NCBI GenBank assembly: GCA_031284445.1
Contig: JAISZW010000015.1
Coordinates: 1-9,584 of the forward strand
DNA: 9,584 nt
Source: Candidatus Methanovirga basalitermitum
GTDB taxonomy: Archaea; Methanobacteriota; Methanobacteria; Methanobacteriales; Methanobacteriaceae
Direction: 5' to 3'
The position numbers and the translations under genes are program-made. The notes under the pieces are model-generated. The model saw only the letters and a program-made list of their open reading frames with translations, was not told where the DNA came from and ran no database searches. This document shows positions 1 through 6,227 of the stretch, piece after piece (the stretch's first letter is position 1; every line of letters starts with the position of its first letter).

Positions 1-233
1 AAAATTAATTATTAAAATAAAGATAAATGATTCTTTAAATTAAAAAATAAGTGATTTCCAAAGAATTAAAAAAATGTGATTTTAAAACTATTGGAAATAG
101 CTTTGATTTTAAATTCAAATGATATTATCCTTTAATTTTTAGTTAAATAGCAATCGGATTTTTATCTATATGGATTTAACTTTGTTCAAAAATTCAAAGT
201 AGTTCAAGATTAATTTTTAAATTTAAATAAGTT
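1..233. other. AT-rich stretch without recognisable gene
   Basis: I see no supported reading frame, RNA gene or clear regulatory site here. The stretch is dominated by A/T runs, with one small dyad (actttg/caaagt around 178-200) that is weak in such composition. It lies downstream of the left-hand gene block on the minus strand. Confidence 0.6.
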
Positions 234-364
234 TTAAGCTGTACTTTTAGAAACTACTATAATATACCTTTCAGATTCACCAGATACATTTTTTCATGTC
301 TTGAATTTTTCATGAAAATGAGACACCTTGTTAAATTAAATTTAACAATATTCCCTATTTCCAT
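234..364 (-). pseudogene. Short decayed gene, possibly a small MazF-like or unknown protein
   Basis: A minus-strand ATG at 364-362 is preceded by a good ribosome-binding site (AGGTGTGAT, 369-377), and the frame opens with MEIGNIVKFNLT before ending at 257 after 35 codons. A different minus-strand frame over the 3' half contains the protein-like stretch SGESERYIIVVS and ends at 234, as if a longer gene had taken a frameshift and an internal stop. The opening (xIGxIVxF) and a later 'R-hydrophobic-VVS' stretch faintly recall the layout of MazF/PemK-type toxins, but the resemblance is too short to name a family. The strong ribosome-binding site is the best reason to think a gene was once here. 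It could also be chance in AT-rich sequence. Confidence 0.3.
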
Positions 365-392
365 AATATCACACCTTTTTTTAAAGTTTCAT

Positions 393-440
393 TGAGAATT
401 CCCATCTGAATTTAAAAAGAGTGTATTATGGAAATTCTCA
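393..440 (-). terminator. Possible stem-loop at end of the C-methyltransferase gene
   Basis: Arms tgagaattccc (393-403) and ggaaattctca (430-440) are inverted repeats matching at 10 of 11 positions, separated by 26 bases. The right arm includes the stop codon of the methyltransferase. On the minus strand the loop contains a CTTTTT run. Position and symmetry fit a transcript-end structure for the left-hand operon, but the arms are AT-rich and a chance origin cannot be excluded. Confidence 0.28.
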
Positions 441-1658
441 TCGTATTACTTTTAATTTAGGGATGGCAAGGACAAATTTTGTCCACCCCCTCCTATTTTT
501 AAGGTAGTCTAACTGATTGATTATTTCATCTTTAATATTCCAAGGTAAAATTAAGATATAATCTGGTTTATTTTTCATTATTTCTTCCTCATCAACAATC
601 GGAATATGACTCATTGGCAGATATTTATTTTGTTTAAATGGAGATCTATCTACTACGAAATCTATCACATCAGATTTTATTCCACAGTAGTTTAAAAATG
701 TATTTCCTTTTGCTGCTGCACCATAAGCTACAACAGTTTTATTTTTCTTTTTTGCATTTACAATAAAATCAAGAAAATCCCATTTAATTTTTTGGCATTT
801 TTTCTCAAAATTTTTATATCCTTCAATTTTATTTAAATTAAAGCTTTTTTCTTTTGTAATTAATTCATCGACTGCAGTTTCAATTTTTATATCATTTTCA
901 ACATGTGTAGCATATATCCTTAAAGAACCTCCATGCGTTGATAATTCTTCAACATCATAAATTTTAAGTCCTTGAGATGTGAAAATTCTTTTTACAGTTA
1001 GTAAAGAAAGATAAGAGAAATGTTCGTGGTATATTGTATCAAATTGATTATACTTAATTAGATTTAGAAGGTGTGGAAATTCCATGGTTATTGTGCCATT
1101 TTCTTTTAAAGCTATTTTTAAACCTTTAACAAAATCATTTATATCTGGAATATGTGCTAAAACATTGTTTCCTAAGATTAAATCAGATTTTACAAGAGAT
1201 TTTGCTAATTTTGAATTAAAAAATTCCTCTATAACATTTATTCCTTTTTCTTTAGCTACAATTGCTGTTGAAGCTGTTGGTTCTATTCCTAAAGATGGAA
1301 TAGCTTTTTCTTTAAAATATTGTAATAAATAACCATCATTACTTGCAATTTCAACTACATGAGATTTTTTATCTAAATTAAGTCTTTCAGTAATCATATC
1401 CACATATTTTTGGCAGTGAGACAACCATGAGGATGATACTGAAGAAAAATAAGCATAATCCACATTAAATATTTCATCAGATTTCTTATACTCATCAATT
1501 TGAACTAAAAAACAATTATCACAAACCCAAATTTTTAAAGGATAAAGCACTTCCACTTTATTTAACTCTTCTTCTGTTAAATAAGAATTAGATGGTGGTG
1601 AATTAAATAAGTCAATGAACTCATATTTAAGCTCCTTACCGCAATGTCTACATTTCAT
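438..1658 (-). CDS. SAM-dependent sugar C-methyltransferase (TcaB9/TylC3/CloU type)
   Basis: This 406-residue protein has the three-part layout and usual length (about 400-415) of nucleotide-sugar C-methyltransferases. An N-terminal zinc-binding segment has Cys pairs CRHC (3-6) and CDNC (46-49). A Rossmann SAM domain opens with VVEIASNDGYL (101-111), and YHEHFSYLS (210-218) carries the Tyr/Glu/His residues placed in the active site of TcaB9. THGGSLRIY (241-249) and a second Rossmann-like domain starting near AYGAAAKGN (311-319) complete the family signature. Known members add a methyl group to C3 (or C5) of a 4-keto-6-deoxyhexose nucleotide in the cytoplasm. The start overlaps the stop of the upstream cupin epimerase gene as ATGA, with only a weak ribosome-binding site (GAAGGGAT), so translation is probably coupled. 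With rfbF nearby, a CDP-linked substrate is inferred; the carbon methylated is not provable from sequence alone. Confidence 0.88.
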   Translation of the reverse strand: MKCRHCGKELKYEFIDLFNSPPSNSYLTEEELNKVEVLYPLKIWVCDNCFLVQIDEYKKSDEIFNVDYAYFSSVSSSWLSHCQKYVDMITERLNLDKKSHVVEIASNDGYLLQYFKEKAIPSLGIEPTASTAIVAKEKGINVIEEFFNSKLAKSLVKSDLILGNNVLAHIPDINDFVKGLKIALKENGTITMEFPHLLNLIKYNQFDTIYHEHFSYLSLLTVKRIFTSQGLKIYDVEELSTHGGSLRIYATHVENDIKIETAVDELITKEKSFNLNKIEGYKNFEKKCQKIKWDFLDFIVNAKKKNKTVVAYGAAAKGNTFLNYCGIKSDVIDFVVDRSPFKQNKYLPMSHIPIVDEEEIMKNKPDYILILPWNIKDEIINQLDYLKNRRGWTKFVLAIPKLKVIR

Positions 1659-2203
1659 AATATCCCTTCAAAATCATCGGTTACATACTTTGCAGATAAA
1701 TCTTTTTGTGAAACAAAAGAAACATCTATTGGCCATTCAATAGCTATTTTTAAATCATCGTATCTTAAACTCCCCTCAAAATCTGGGTTATAGCTTTTGG
1801 TATGTAAATATATCATTTCTATATTATCCTCTAAGGATTGAAAACCATGACCAAAACCCTCTGGTACTACCAATGCTTTCATATTCTCGGCTGAAAGTAT
1901 TTCACCATGCCACCTTAAAAATGTTGGTGAAGTTCTCCTCAAATCTACTGCCACATCAAAAATACTTCCCTTTGAACATCGCACAATCTTTATCTCTGCA
2001 TGAGGAGGGTACTGGAAATGTAAACCACGAACTGTTCCTTTAAACCTTGTCATAGAATAATTCATCTGTTCTATAATCATATCTTCTTCGATGGATTTCA
2101 GTTCCTCTTGAGAGAAAATCCTGTTAAAATAGCCTCGCTCATCTATAAACGGTTCTGAATTAATAACTTTAACTTTATCAATTTCTGTATCTTCAACAAT
2201 CAT
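1655..2203 (-). CDS. dTDP-4-dehydrorhamnose 3,5-epimerase family protein (RmlC-like cupin)
   Basis: The 182-residue protein matches the RmlC cupin family in length and motifs: PFIDERGYF (18-26), the GTVRGLHFQ block (56-64) with the catalytic His62, PEGFGHGFQS (114-123), the paired tyrosines Tyr132 and Tyr138 in IYLHTKSY, and SQKD (165-168), whose Asp would complete the His-Asp dyad. Such enzymes epimerise C3 and/or C5 of 4-keto-6-deoxyhexose nucleotides. Sequence motifs do not separate C3-only, C5-only and double epimerases. No dTDP-glucose genes (rmlA, rmlB, rmlD) are here, while rfbF is, so a CDP-4-keto-6-deoxyhexose substrate is inferred, and I give no rml symbol. A strong ribosome-binding site (AGGTGGAT, 2211-2218, seven bases upstream) fixes the ATG. 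The gene overlaps the C-methyltransferase by four bases, and the two probably act in sequence. Confidence 0.85.
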   Translation of the reverse strand: MIVEDTEIDKVKVINSEPFIDERGYFNRIFSQEELKSIEEDMIIEQMNYSMTRFKGTVRGLHFQYPPHAEIKIVRCSKGSIFDVAVDLRRTSPTFLRWHGEILSAENMKALVVPEGFGHGFQSLEDNIEMIYLHTKSYNPDFEGSLRYDDLKIAIEWPIDVSFVSQKDLSAKYVTDDFEGIL

Positions 2204-2294
2204 TTATTTTATCCACCTATTATCCACTCTACTTAAATTATTAAAATATGTTTTTTTAAATTAATTAAATCTTGAATTGAGTATTAATATCTAA

Positions 2295-3292
2295 TCAACA
2301 CATTTTTAAAAGAAAAATAGCATGATCCCCTAAATTCTCATTATTTAATTTTTCCAATTTTTCTCTAAATATTTTAATCTGCTCTTTATTAAAAATACTT
2401 TCATCCATATTATTTTTCTTATAAAAAAATCGGTATTTTTCTTGATAAGAATTTTTATCAAAAATTGTCATCTTGTTTTTATATTCCTCACTTCTTAGAA
2501 AAGATGACAAATCAGAATCAAATTCTACCTTTTCAATTTCAAAACCAGCTGAATCTAACAAAATTTGAAAGCTTTTTAATGTATGAATATAAATATGACG
2601 AGGAGCATCAAGATGAAACCAGTTAACACCATATTTTTCATAAGTATAACTTTTTATTGGAATACTTAGTATAACTTTACCCCCCCCCTCAACAATCCTT
2701 TAACTTTTTTCATGACATTTAATTGATTGTCCATGTGTTCTAAAGAGTCATTTAAAAATATCAAATCAAAATTTAGACTTGTATTAAATGATTCAAAAGA
2801 GGATTCAAAATAAGTTATAGAGTTAGTATTCTCATTAACTGATATATCAATACCATATAAATTAAAAAAACCCAATTTCTGAAATATCATCAAAAATTGT
2901 CCAAATCCACACCCAATATCTAAAATATATGAAGATTTGTTAATATTATTTAATTTAATAAGTTGACCTCTTTTAATAAGAGAAAAAAAGATGTTATTAG
3001 ATGTTAATTTTAATAAAAATTTTCCTAAAATCTTAGAATTGTTAAGAATTATATAATCATAAATTTTATACATGAAATAATAAGCTATTTTTGAGATTAA
3101 TGAATTAGAAGTTAAATGAGAGTAGTAATTGTCAGGATAATATTTATTTAAATCTTCTGGGATATTCATTAACTGTAAAACACCACAATTTCCACATTCA
3201 AGATAATTAAATGAATCACCATAACCAAACATCATTTCTTTAGCTTTAACTATTTTATTATTTTTAGTGTTACCACAAATTTTACATTCCAT
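2295..3292 (-). pseudogene. Class I SAM methyltransferase, split by a frameshift in a C9 tract
   Basis: Two minus-strand pieces form one methyltransferase of about 332 residues. The first (3292 to 2666) has Cys pairs CKIC (3-6) and CGNC (33-36), a SAM-binding YILDIGCGFGQFL (122-134) and the acidic motif IFLNDSLEHMD (178-188). It then runs off-frame at LLRGG. The second frame continues without a stop from GKVILSIP through WFHLDAPRH to the end at 2295, with the expected C-terminal order of the family. The break falls in nine C (2680-2688; G on the coding strand). Ten G would restore LLRGGGKVIL, which resembles the family's LLkpGGk; seven would also restore frame. The family methylates sugars or lipids in glycan clusters; the acceptor is unknown. 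The start ATG at 3292 has AGAGGT upstream. It may be broken, phase-variable (currently off), rescued by slippage, or a sequencing error. Confidence 0.85.
2680..2688. repeat. Homopolymer C9 tract inside methyltransferase gene
   Basis: Nine consecutive C on the plus strand (nine G in the coding strand) sit exactly where the reading frame of the methyltransferase changes. A run this long is conspicuous in sequence that is otherwise strongly A/T-rich. Mononucleotide G/C tracts of this length are known slippage sites in bacterial contingency loci. Confidence 0.95.
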
Positions 3293-3331
3293 GAGAATAA
3301 ACCTCTCTCCCCCTTTTAACGGTTATACTCG

Positions 3332-4252
3332 TCATCCATATAATTTTTTATAATACTCAATAGTCAAATTTAGCCCTTCTTCTAAGCTAATTTTTGGTTT
3401 CCAATTGATTAAAACTTTTGCTTTACTAATATCTGCTCTAACTTCTGAAACATCCGATTCTAAAAATTTAACATCTGTATCACCTAATATTGAGTTAACA
3501 ATATCATAAATCTCTTTTATTGAATGTGATATTCCACTTGCAATGTTTATATTCTCATTTTTCTTAAATTTTGGGATATTTTCAATGGTTTTTTCATATG
3601 CATTTATAATATCATCTACATAAAGAACATCCAATTTCTTAGAAGTACTTTGAATGATAATTTTCTCTTTTTTCAATGCTTTAATAATTAAATATGGGAT
3701 TATTTTATCTTCATCATCCTTTAAACCATAAGGAGTAAAAAGTTTTAATGAAGCAGTTTTTAAACCATACTCCTTATTGTAAAACTTCAATATTTCTTCA
3801 AAGGCAACTTTTGTAGATGCATATAAATTAAAAGGAAGTATTTCTGAATTTTCACTAATTGGAATTTTATCTGTAGAGTATTCAGCATATGAACCTGTAT
3901 TGATGAAATATTTAACATTATTTTTAACAGCATTTTCAAGTAAAAGAGTAGGGAAGGTTATATTTGAATACATCATATCATTAACTTCATTGGAACTATG
4001 AAATTTTGAGTAATATGTTGCTAAATGCAAAATTCCTTCAATATCAAAGCTTTCAAAGACATCTTTAATATCTACTTTGTCAACATCAACAATTTCAAGA
4101 TTATCACAGTTATCAATGAAATCTTCTACTCTCCATAGATTTGAATAAGATCTCTTTAAAAAAATAAGTTTCCTGCCATCTTTTAAGAATTTTTCTGCCA
4201 ATTGACTTCCAATAAACCCAGTTTCACCTGTTAAAAGAATATTTTTTTCCAT
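3332..4252 (-). CDS. NAD(P)-dependent nucleotide-sugar epimerase/4-ketoreductase (extended SDR)
   Basis: The product is a 306-residue extended short-chain dehydrogenase/reductase. From the chosen start it shows the NAD(P)-binding TGETGFIG (8-15), HLATYYSK (76-83), a catalytic Ser in NTGSYAEY (Ser121) and YASTK, the catalytic Tyr144-x3-Lys148. It lacks the T/S-D-E active-site motif of 4,6-dehydratases, so it is more likely a 4-epimerase or 4-ketoreductase, like CDP-abequose synthase (RfbJ) and relatives, which reduce the 4-keto group as the last step of CDP-deoxysugar synthesis. A GTG at 4261 could extend it by three residues. I prefer ATG 4252, because GTGAT (4257-4261) then serves as a well-spaced ribosome-binding site and the protein starts MEKNILLTG, as is usual. 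It is the first gene of the left block, following the long non-coding gap. The exact sugar product is not determinable. Confidence 0.82.
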   Translation of the reverse strand: MEKNILLTGETGFIGSQLAEKFLKDGRKLIFLKRSYSNLWRVEDFIDNCDNLEIVDVDKVDIKDVFESFDIEGILHLATYYSKFHSSNEVNDMMYSNITFPTLLLENAVKNNVKYFINTGSYAEYSTDKIPISENSEILPFNLYASTKVAFEEILKFYNKEYGLKTASLKLFTPYGLKDDEDKIIPYLIIKALKKEKIIIQSTSKKLDVLYVDDIINAYEKTIENIPKFKKNENINIASGISHSIKEIYDIVNSILGDTDVKFLESDVSEVRADISKAKVLINWKPKISLEEGLNLTIEYYKKLYG

Positions 4253-4725
4253 GATTATCACAATACTAAATTATATTAGAGGATTTCTATTAACTTCATT
4301 TTTACTAATATCGATAAAATTCAATATTTATTACAACTTCTTTGTTTTAAATTTAAAGGCTAATTAAAGATTTTTAAAAATCTGAAAATTTTGAAATATT
4401 GGGTTTATAGAAATTCTCATTAATCAAACAAATAAAATTACACAATCAAAAAAAAAAAAAAAAATATAGTACTTTAATCAACTTTCATAACATATCCTAT
4501 TGTTAATACAGTTTAATTTTCACTATTTTTTTCAAATATAACATTTTGAAAATTTTCATATGATTTCTTTTTGTGAAATTCTAATTTATTTATATGAATA
4601 CAATACCACACGAAATTAACTTAATTAATTGTCATGACACTATATTCACAACAATCTATGAAATTTCTTTAAATCATTATAGTGAAATAAAAAATTTTTG
4701 TAATCAATGAATTAAACTTAAAAGT

Positions 4726-4799
4726 TGTTAGTTTAAAAATTTTTTATTTTTAAAGTTAGAAAACGAAGTTTTCTGTATTTTAAAAAATTTAAACTAACA
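4726..4799. repeat. Imperfect inverted repeat with a perfect inner hairpin
   Basis: Outer arms tgttagttt (4726-4734) and aaactaaca (4791-4799) are exact inverted repeats. After a two-base bulge, a further ten bases pair (aaattttttA with taaaaaattt). Inside lies a perfect 7-bp stem, agaaaac (4758-4764) and gttttct (4768-4774), with loop gaa. The structure is long for chance even in AT-rich DNA. It could be a transcript-end structure, a small RNA, or a protein-binding or mobile-element remnant; nothing here decides which. Confidence 0.6.
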
Positions 4800-4901
4800 T
4801 TTCATTAAATTTCAAAATCATTAATTTTTATTCTTAATTTTAAAAAATTTAAACTAACATTTCATTAAATTTCAAAATCATTAATTTTTATTCTTAATTT
4901 T
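4777..4901. repeat. Perfect 60-bp tandem duplication
   Basis: The segment from 4777 is repeated exactly with a 60-base offset (4777-4841 equals 4837-4901), giving two identical adjacent 60-base units plus five bases. It includes the right arm of the preceding inverted repeat (taaaaaattt aaactaac), so that arm exists twice, at 4781 and 4841. With no base difference between the copies, the duplication appears recent. It is non-coding. Confidence 0.95.
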
Positions 4902-5076
4902 TAAAAATATAAATTATAAATTTATTAATCAAAAATTTAACTAAAAATAATAGCATTTCAAATTTCAAAAATTACAAACATTATTTCGTTCACTATATTT
5001 AAATTCATGAACAACCTAAAATAAATTTCATCAAATGTGAAGAAAGTTTGGTGAAACACTATATGCAATGAAAACC

Positions 5077-5435
5077 TTATAAATTCTCATAATATTCAAT
5101 AAATTTATCTACATCGTTATTTTGAAGTATTTCAATTGAATCAGCTAATTCTTCTAAAGATTTATCCCACCATTTAATTTTTAGTAATTTTAAGATAGTT
5201 TCTTTATCAAATCTATATCTATTAATTTAGCAGGATTACCACCAAAAATTGAGTAAGGTTCAACATCTTTACTTACAAGGGAATTAGCACCAATTATGGC
5301 TCCATCCCCAATAATAACACCATAAAGAATCGTGCATCGTGTTCCAACCCATACATCATTACCAATAATGACATCGCCTTTTTAGGATGGATGTCAAGTA
5401 ATATAATTACATGATTGTAAAAAAGCATTAAATTT
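5077..5435 (-). pseudogene. Decayed hexapeptide-repeat (CatB-like) acetyltransferase, 3' half
   Basis: Minus-strand frames together encode the C-terminal half of a left-handed beta-helix acetyltransferase: NHVIILLDIHPKK, then (frame change) GDVIIGNDVWVGTRC, GVIIGDGAIIGANSLV and YSIFGGNPAKLI, then (second frame change) RYRFDKETI to a stop at 5077. The first shift is in a run of five A (about 5381-5385), where six would restore HPKKGDV. The second is near 5219, where one added base restores frame. The N-terminal half is missing because the homology ends where the 3' end of rfbF begins. Relatives O- or N-acetylate sugars in surface-glycan clusters. With two indels and a missing half it is almost certainly dead, and it may be a scar of a deletion that also removed neighbouring genes. 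Confidence 0.82.
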
Positions 5436-5439
5436 GATT

Positions 5440-6225
5440 TTAATCTTTCCAGACCTTCCATGGCGAATTTCCAGAAGTCCACATTTCTTCTAATTCTTTT
5501 TTATCCTTTAACATATCCATTGGCTTCCAGAAGCCATCATGTTTATATGCAGACAATTGATTATCCTTAGCTAAATTTTCCAATGGTTCTCTTTCCCAGT
5601 AAGTAGAGTCACCTTCAATATAATCAAAAATATCCTTTTCAAGAACAAAAAATCCCCCATTAATATATGATTTATTTTCCTGACCAAATTTAGGCTTTTC
5701 TTCAAATTGTAGAATATTATTACCATTATCCATTTCAATAGCTCCAAATCTACTTATGGGTTTAACTGCAGTTAAAGTCGCATACTTATTCTTTTTTTTA
5801 TGGAAATTCACTAATTTATTTAAATTTAGGTTACTTAAACCATCACCATAAGTTAACATGAAAGACTCATCATCAATGTACTTTTCTATTCTTTTTATTC
5901 GCCCACCAGTCATTGTCTTCAATCCAGTATCCACCAAAGTAATCTTCCAAGGCTCCACTTTAGAGTCATGAAAATTTATATCATTATTATTAAAATCAAT
6001 GGTTAAATCTGAATTATGTAAAAAATAATTGTTAAAATACTCTTTAATCATATATCCTTTATAACCTAAACAAATAATAAAATCATTAAATCCATAATAT
6101 GAATAAATCTTCATAATATGCCATAATATTGGTTTACCACCCAAATCAACCATAGGTTTTGGTCTAATATCAGTTAATTCACTTAATCTTGTTCCAAAAC
6201 CACCTGCAAGAATAACAGTCTTCAT
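5440..6225 (-). CDS. rfbF: Glucose-1-phosphate cytidylyltransferase
   Basis: The enzyme makes CDP-glucose and pyrophosphate from CTP and glucose-1-phosphate, the entry step of CDP-6-deoxy- and 3,6-dideoxysugar synthesis in the cytoplasm. The 261-residue product (family about 257-260) begins MKTVILAGGFGTRL, with the nucleotide-binding GGFGTRL (8-14), RPKPM (21-25) with its conserved Lys23, and LTYGDG (124-129), whose Asp128 should bind Mg2+. INGGFFVLEKDIFDYI and WEREPLENLA are characteristic of this family rather than of glucose-1-phosphate thymidylyltransferases. An ATG at 6231 would add two residues and overlap the GT2 stop as ATGA. I chose ATG 6225, because GGTGA (6232-6236) lies six bases upstream and family members start at that point. 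It is co-transcribed with the GT2. A CDP-glucose 4,6-dehydratase, its usual next-door partner, is missing. Confidence 0.93.
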   Translation of the reverse strand: MKTVILAGGFGTRLSELTDIRPKPMVDLGGKPILWHIMKIYSYYGFNDFIICLGYKGYMIKEYFNNYFLHNSDLTIDFNNNDINFHDSKVEPWKITLVDTGLKTMTGGRIKRIEKYIDDESFMLTYGDGLSNLNLNKLVNFHKKKNKYATLTAVKPISRFGAIEMDNGNNILQFEEKPKFGQENKSYINGGFFVLEKDIFDYIEGDSTYWEREPLENLAKDNQLSAYKHDGFWKPMDMLKDKKELEEMWTSGNSPWKVWKD

Positions 6226-6227
6226 AT

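Larger units (their letters stand above)
4253..5076. other. Long AT-rich gap with A17 tract and repeats, no gene seen
   Basis: About 820 bases separate the acetyltransferase remnant from the left operon. I find no supported reading frame on either strand. It contains 17 consecutive A (4448-4464), a 16-base perfect palindrome (agatttttaaaaatct, 4368-4383), an imperfect inverted repeat with a central hairpin (4726-4799) and a 60-bp tandem duplication (4777-4901). It should contain the promoter of the left block, but I cannot pick a convincing TATA box among many A/T runs. Confidence 0.7.

Noticed and set aside
1084..1332. Open frame of 82 codons on the plus strand
   Set aside because: It lies wholly inside and antisense to the well-supported C-methyltransferase gene, with no ribosome-binding site or recognisable domain.
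2295..2561. Independent 88-codon gene starting at TTG
   Set aside because: It is the continuation of the methyltransferase frame, which is open without a stop right up to the C9 tract; there is no ribosome-binding site at the TTG.
3332..4252. SDR gene as the missing CDP-glucose 4,6-dehydratase
   Set aside because: The active-site region reads GSYAEY rather than the T/S-D-E of dehydratases, and at 306 residues it is shorter than RfbG (about 355).
4368..4383. Perfect 16-base palindrome agatttttaaaaatct as an operator
   Set aside because: It is almost pure A/T and of a kind expected by chance here; there is no regulator gene nearby, so it is mentioned only in the gap description.
430..4420. 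Direct repeats gaaattctcat at 431-441 and 4410-4420 flanking the left block, as att-like sites
   Set aside because: Many 11-base matches are expected by chance in a window this size and this AT-rich; there is no integrase or tRNA nearby.
4777..4901. 60-bp repeats as a CRISPR array
   Set aside because: The two units are directly adjacent with no spacer between them, the unit is too long, and no cas genes are seen.
5294..5482. 62-codon minus-strand frame starting MDFWKFAMEG
   Set aside because: Its first part is rfbF read in another frame and its end is the acetyltransferase remnant out of frame; only the short middle (NHVIILLDIHPKK) is real remnant sequence and is included in the pseudogene.
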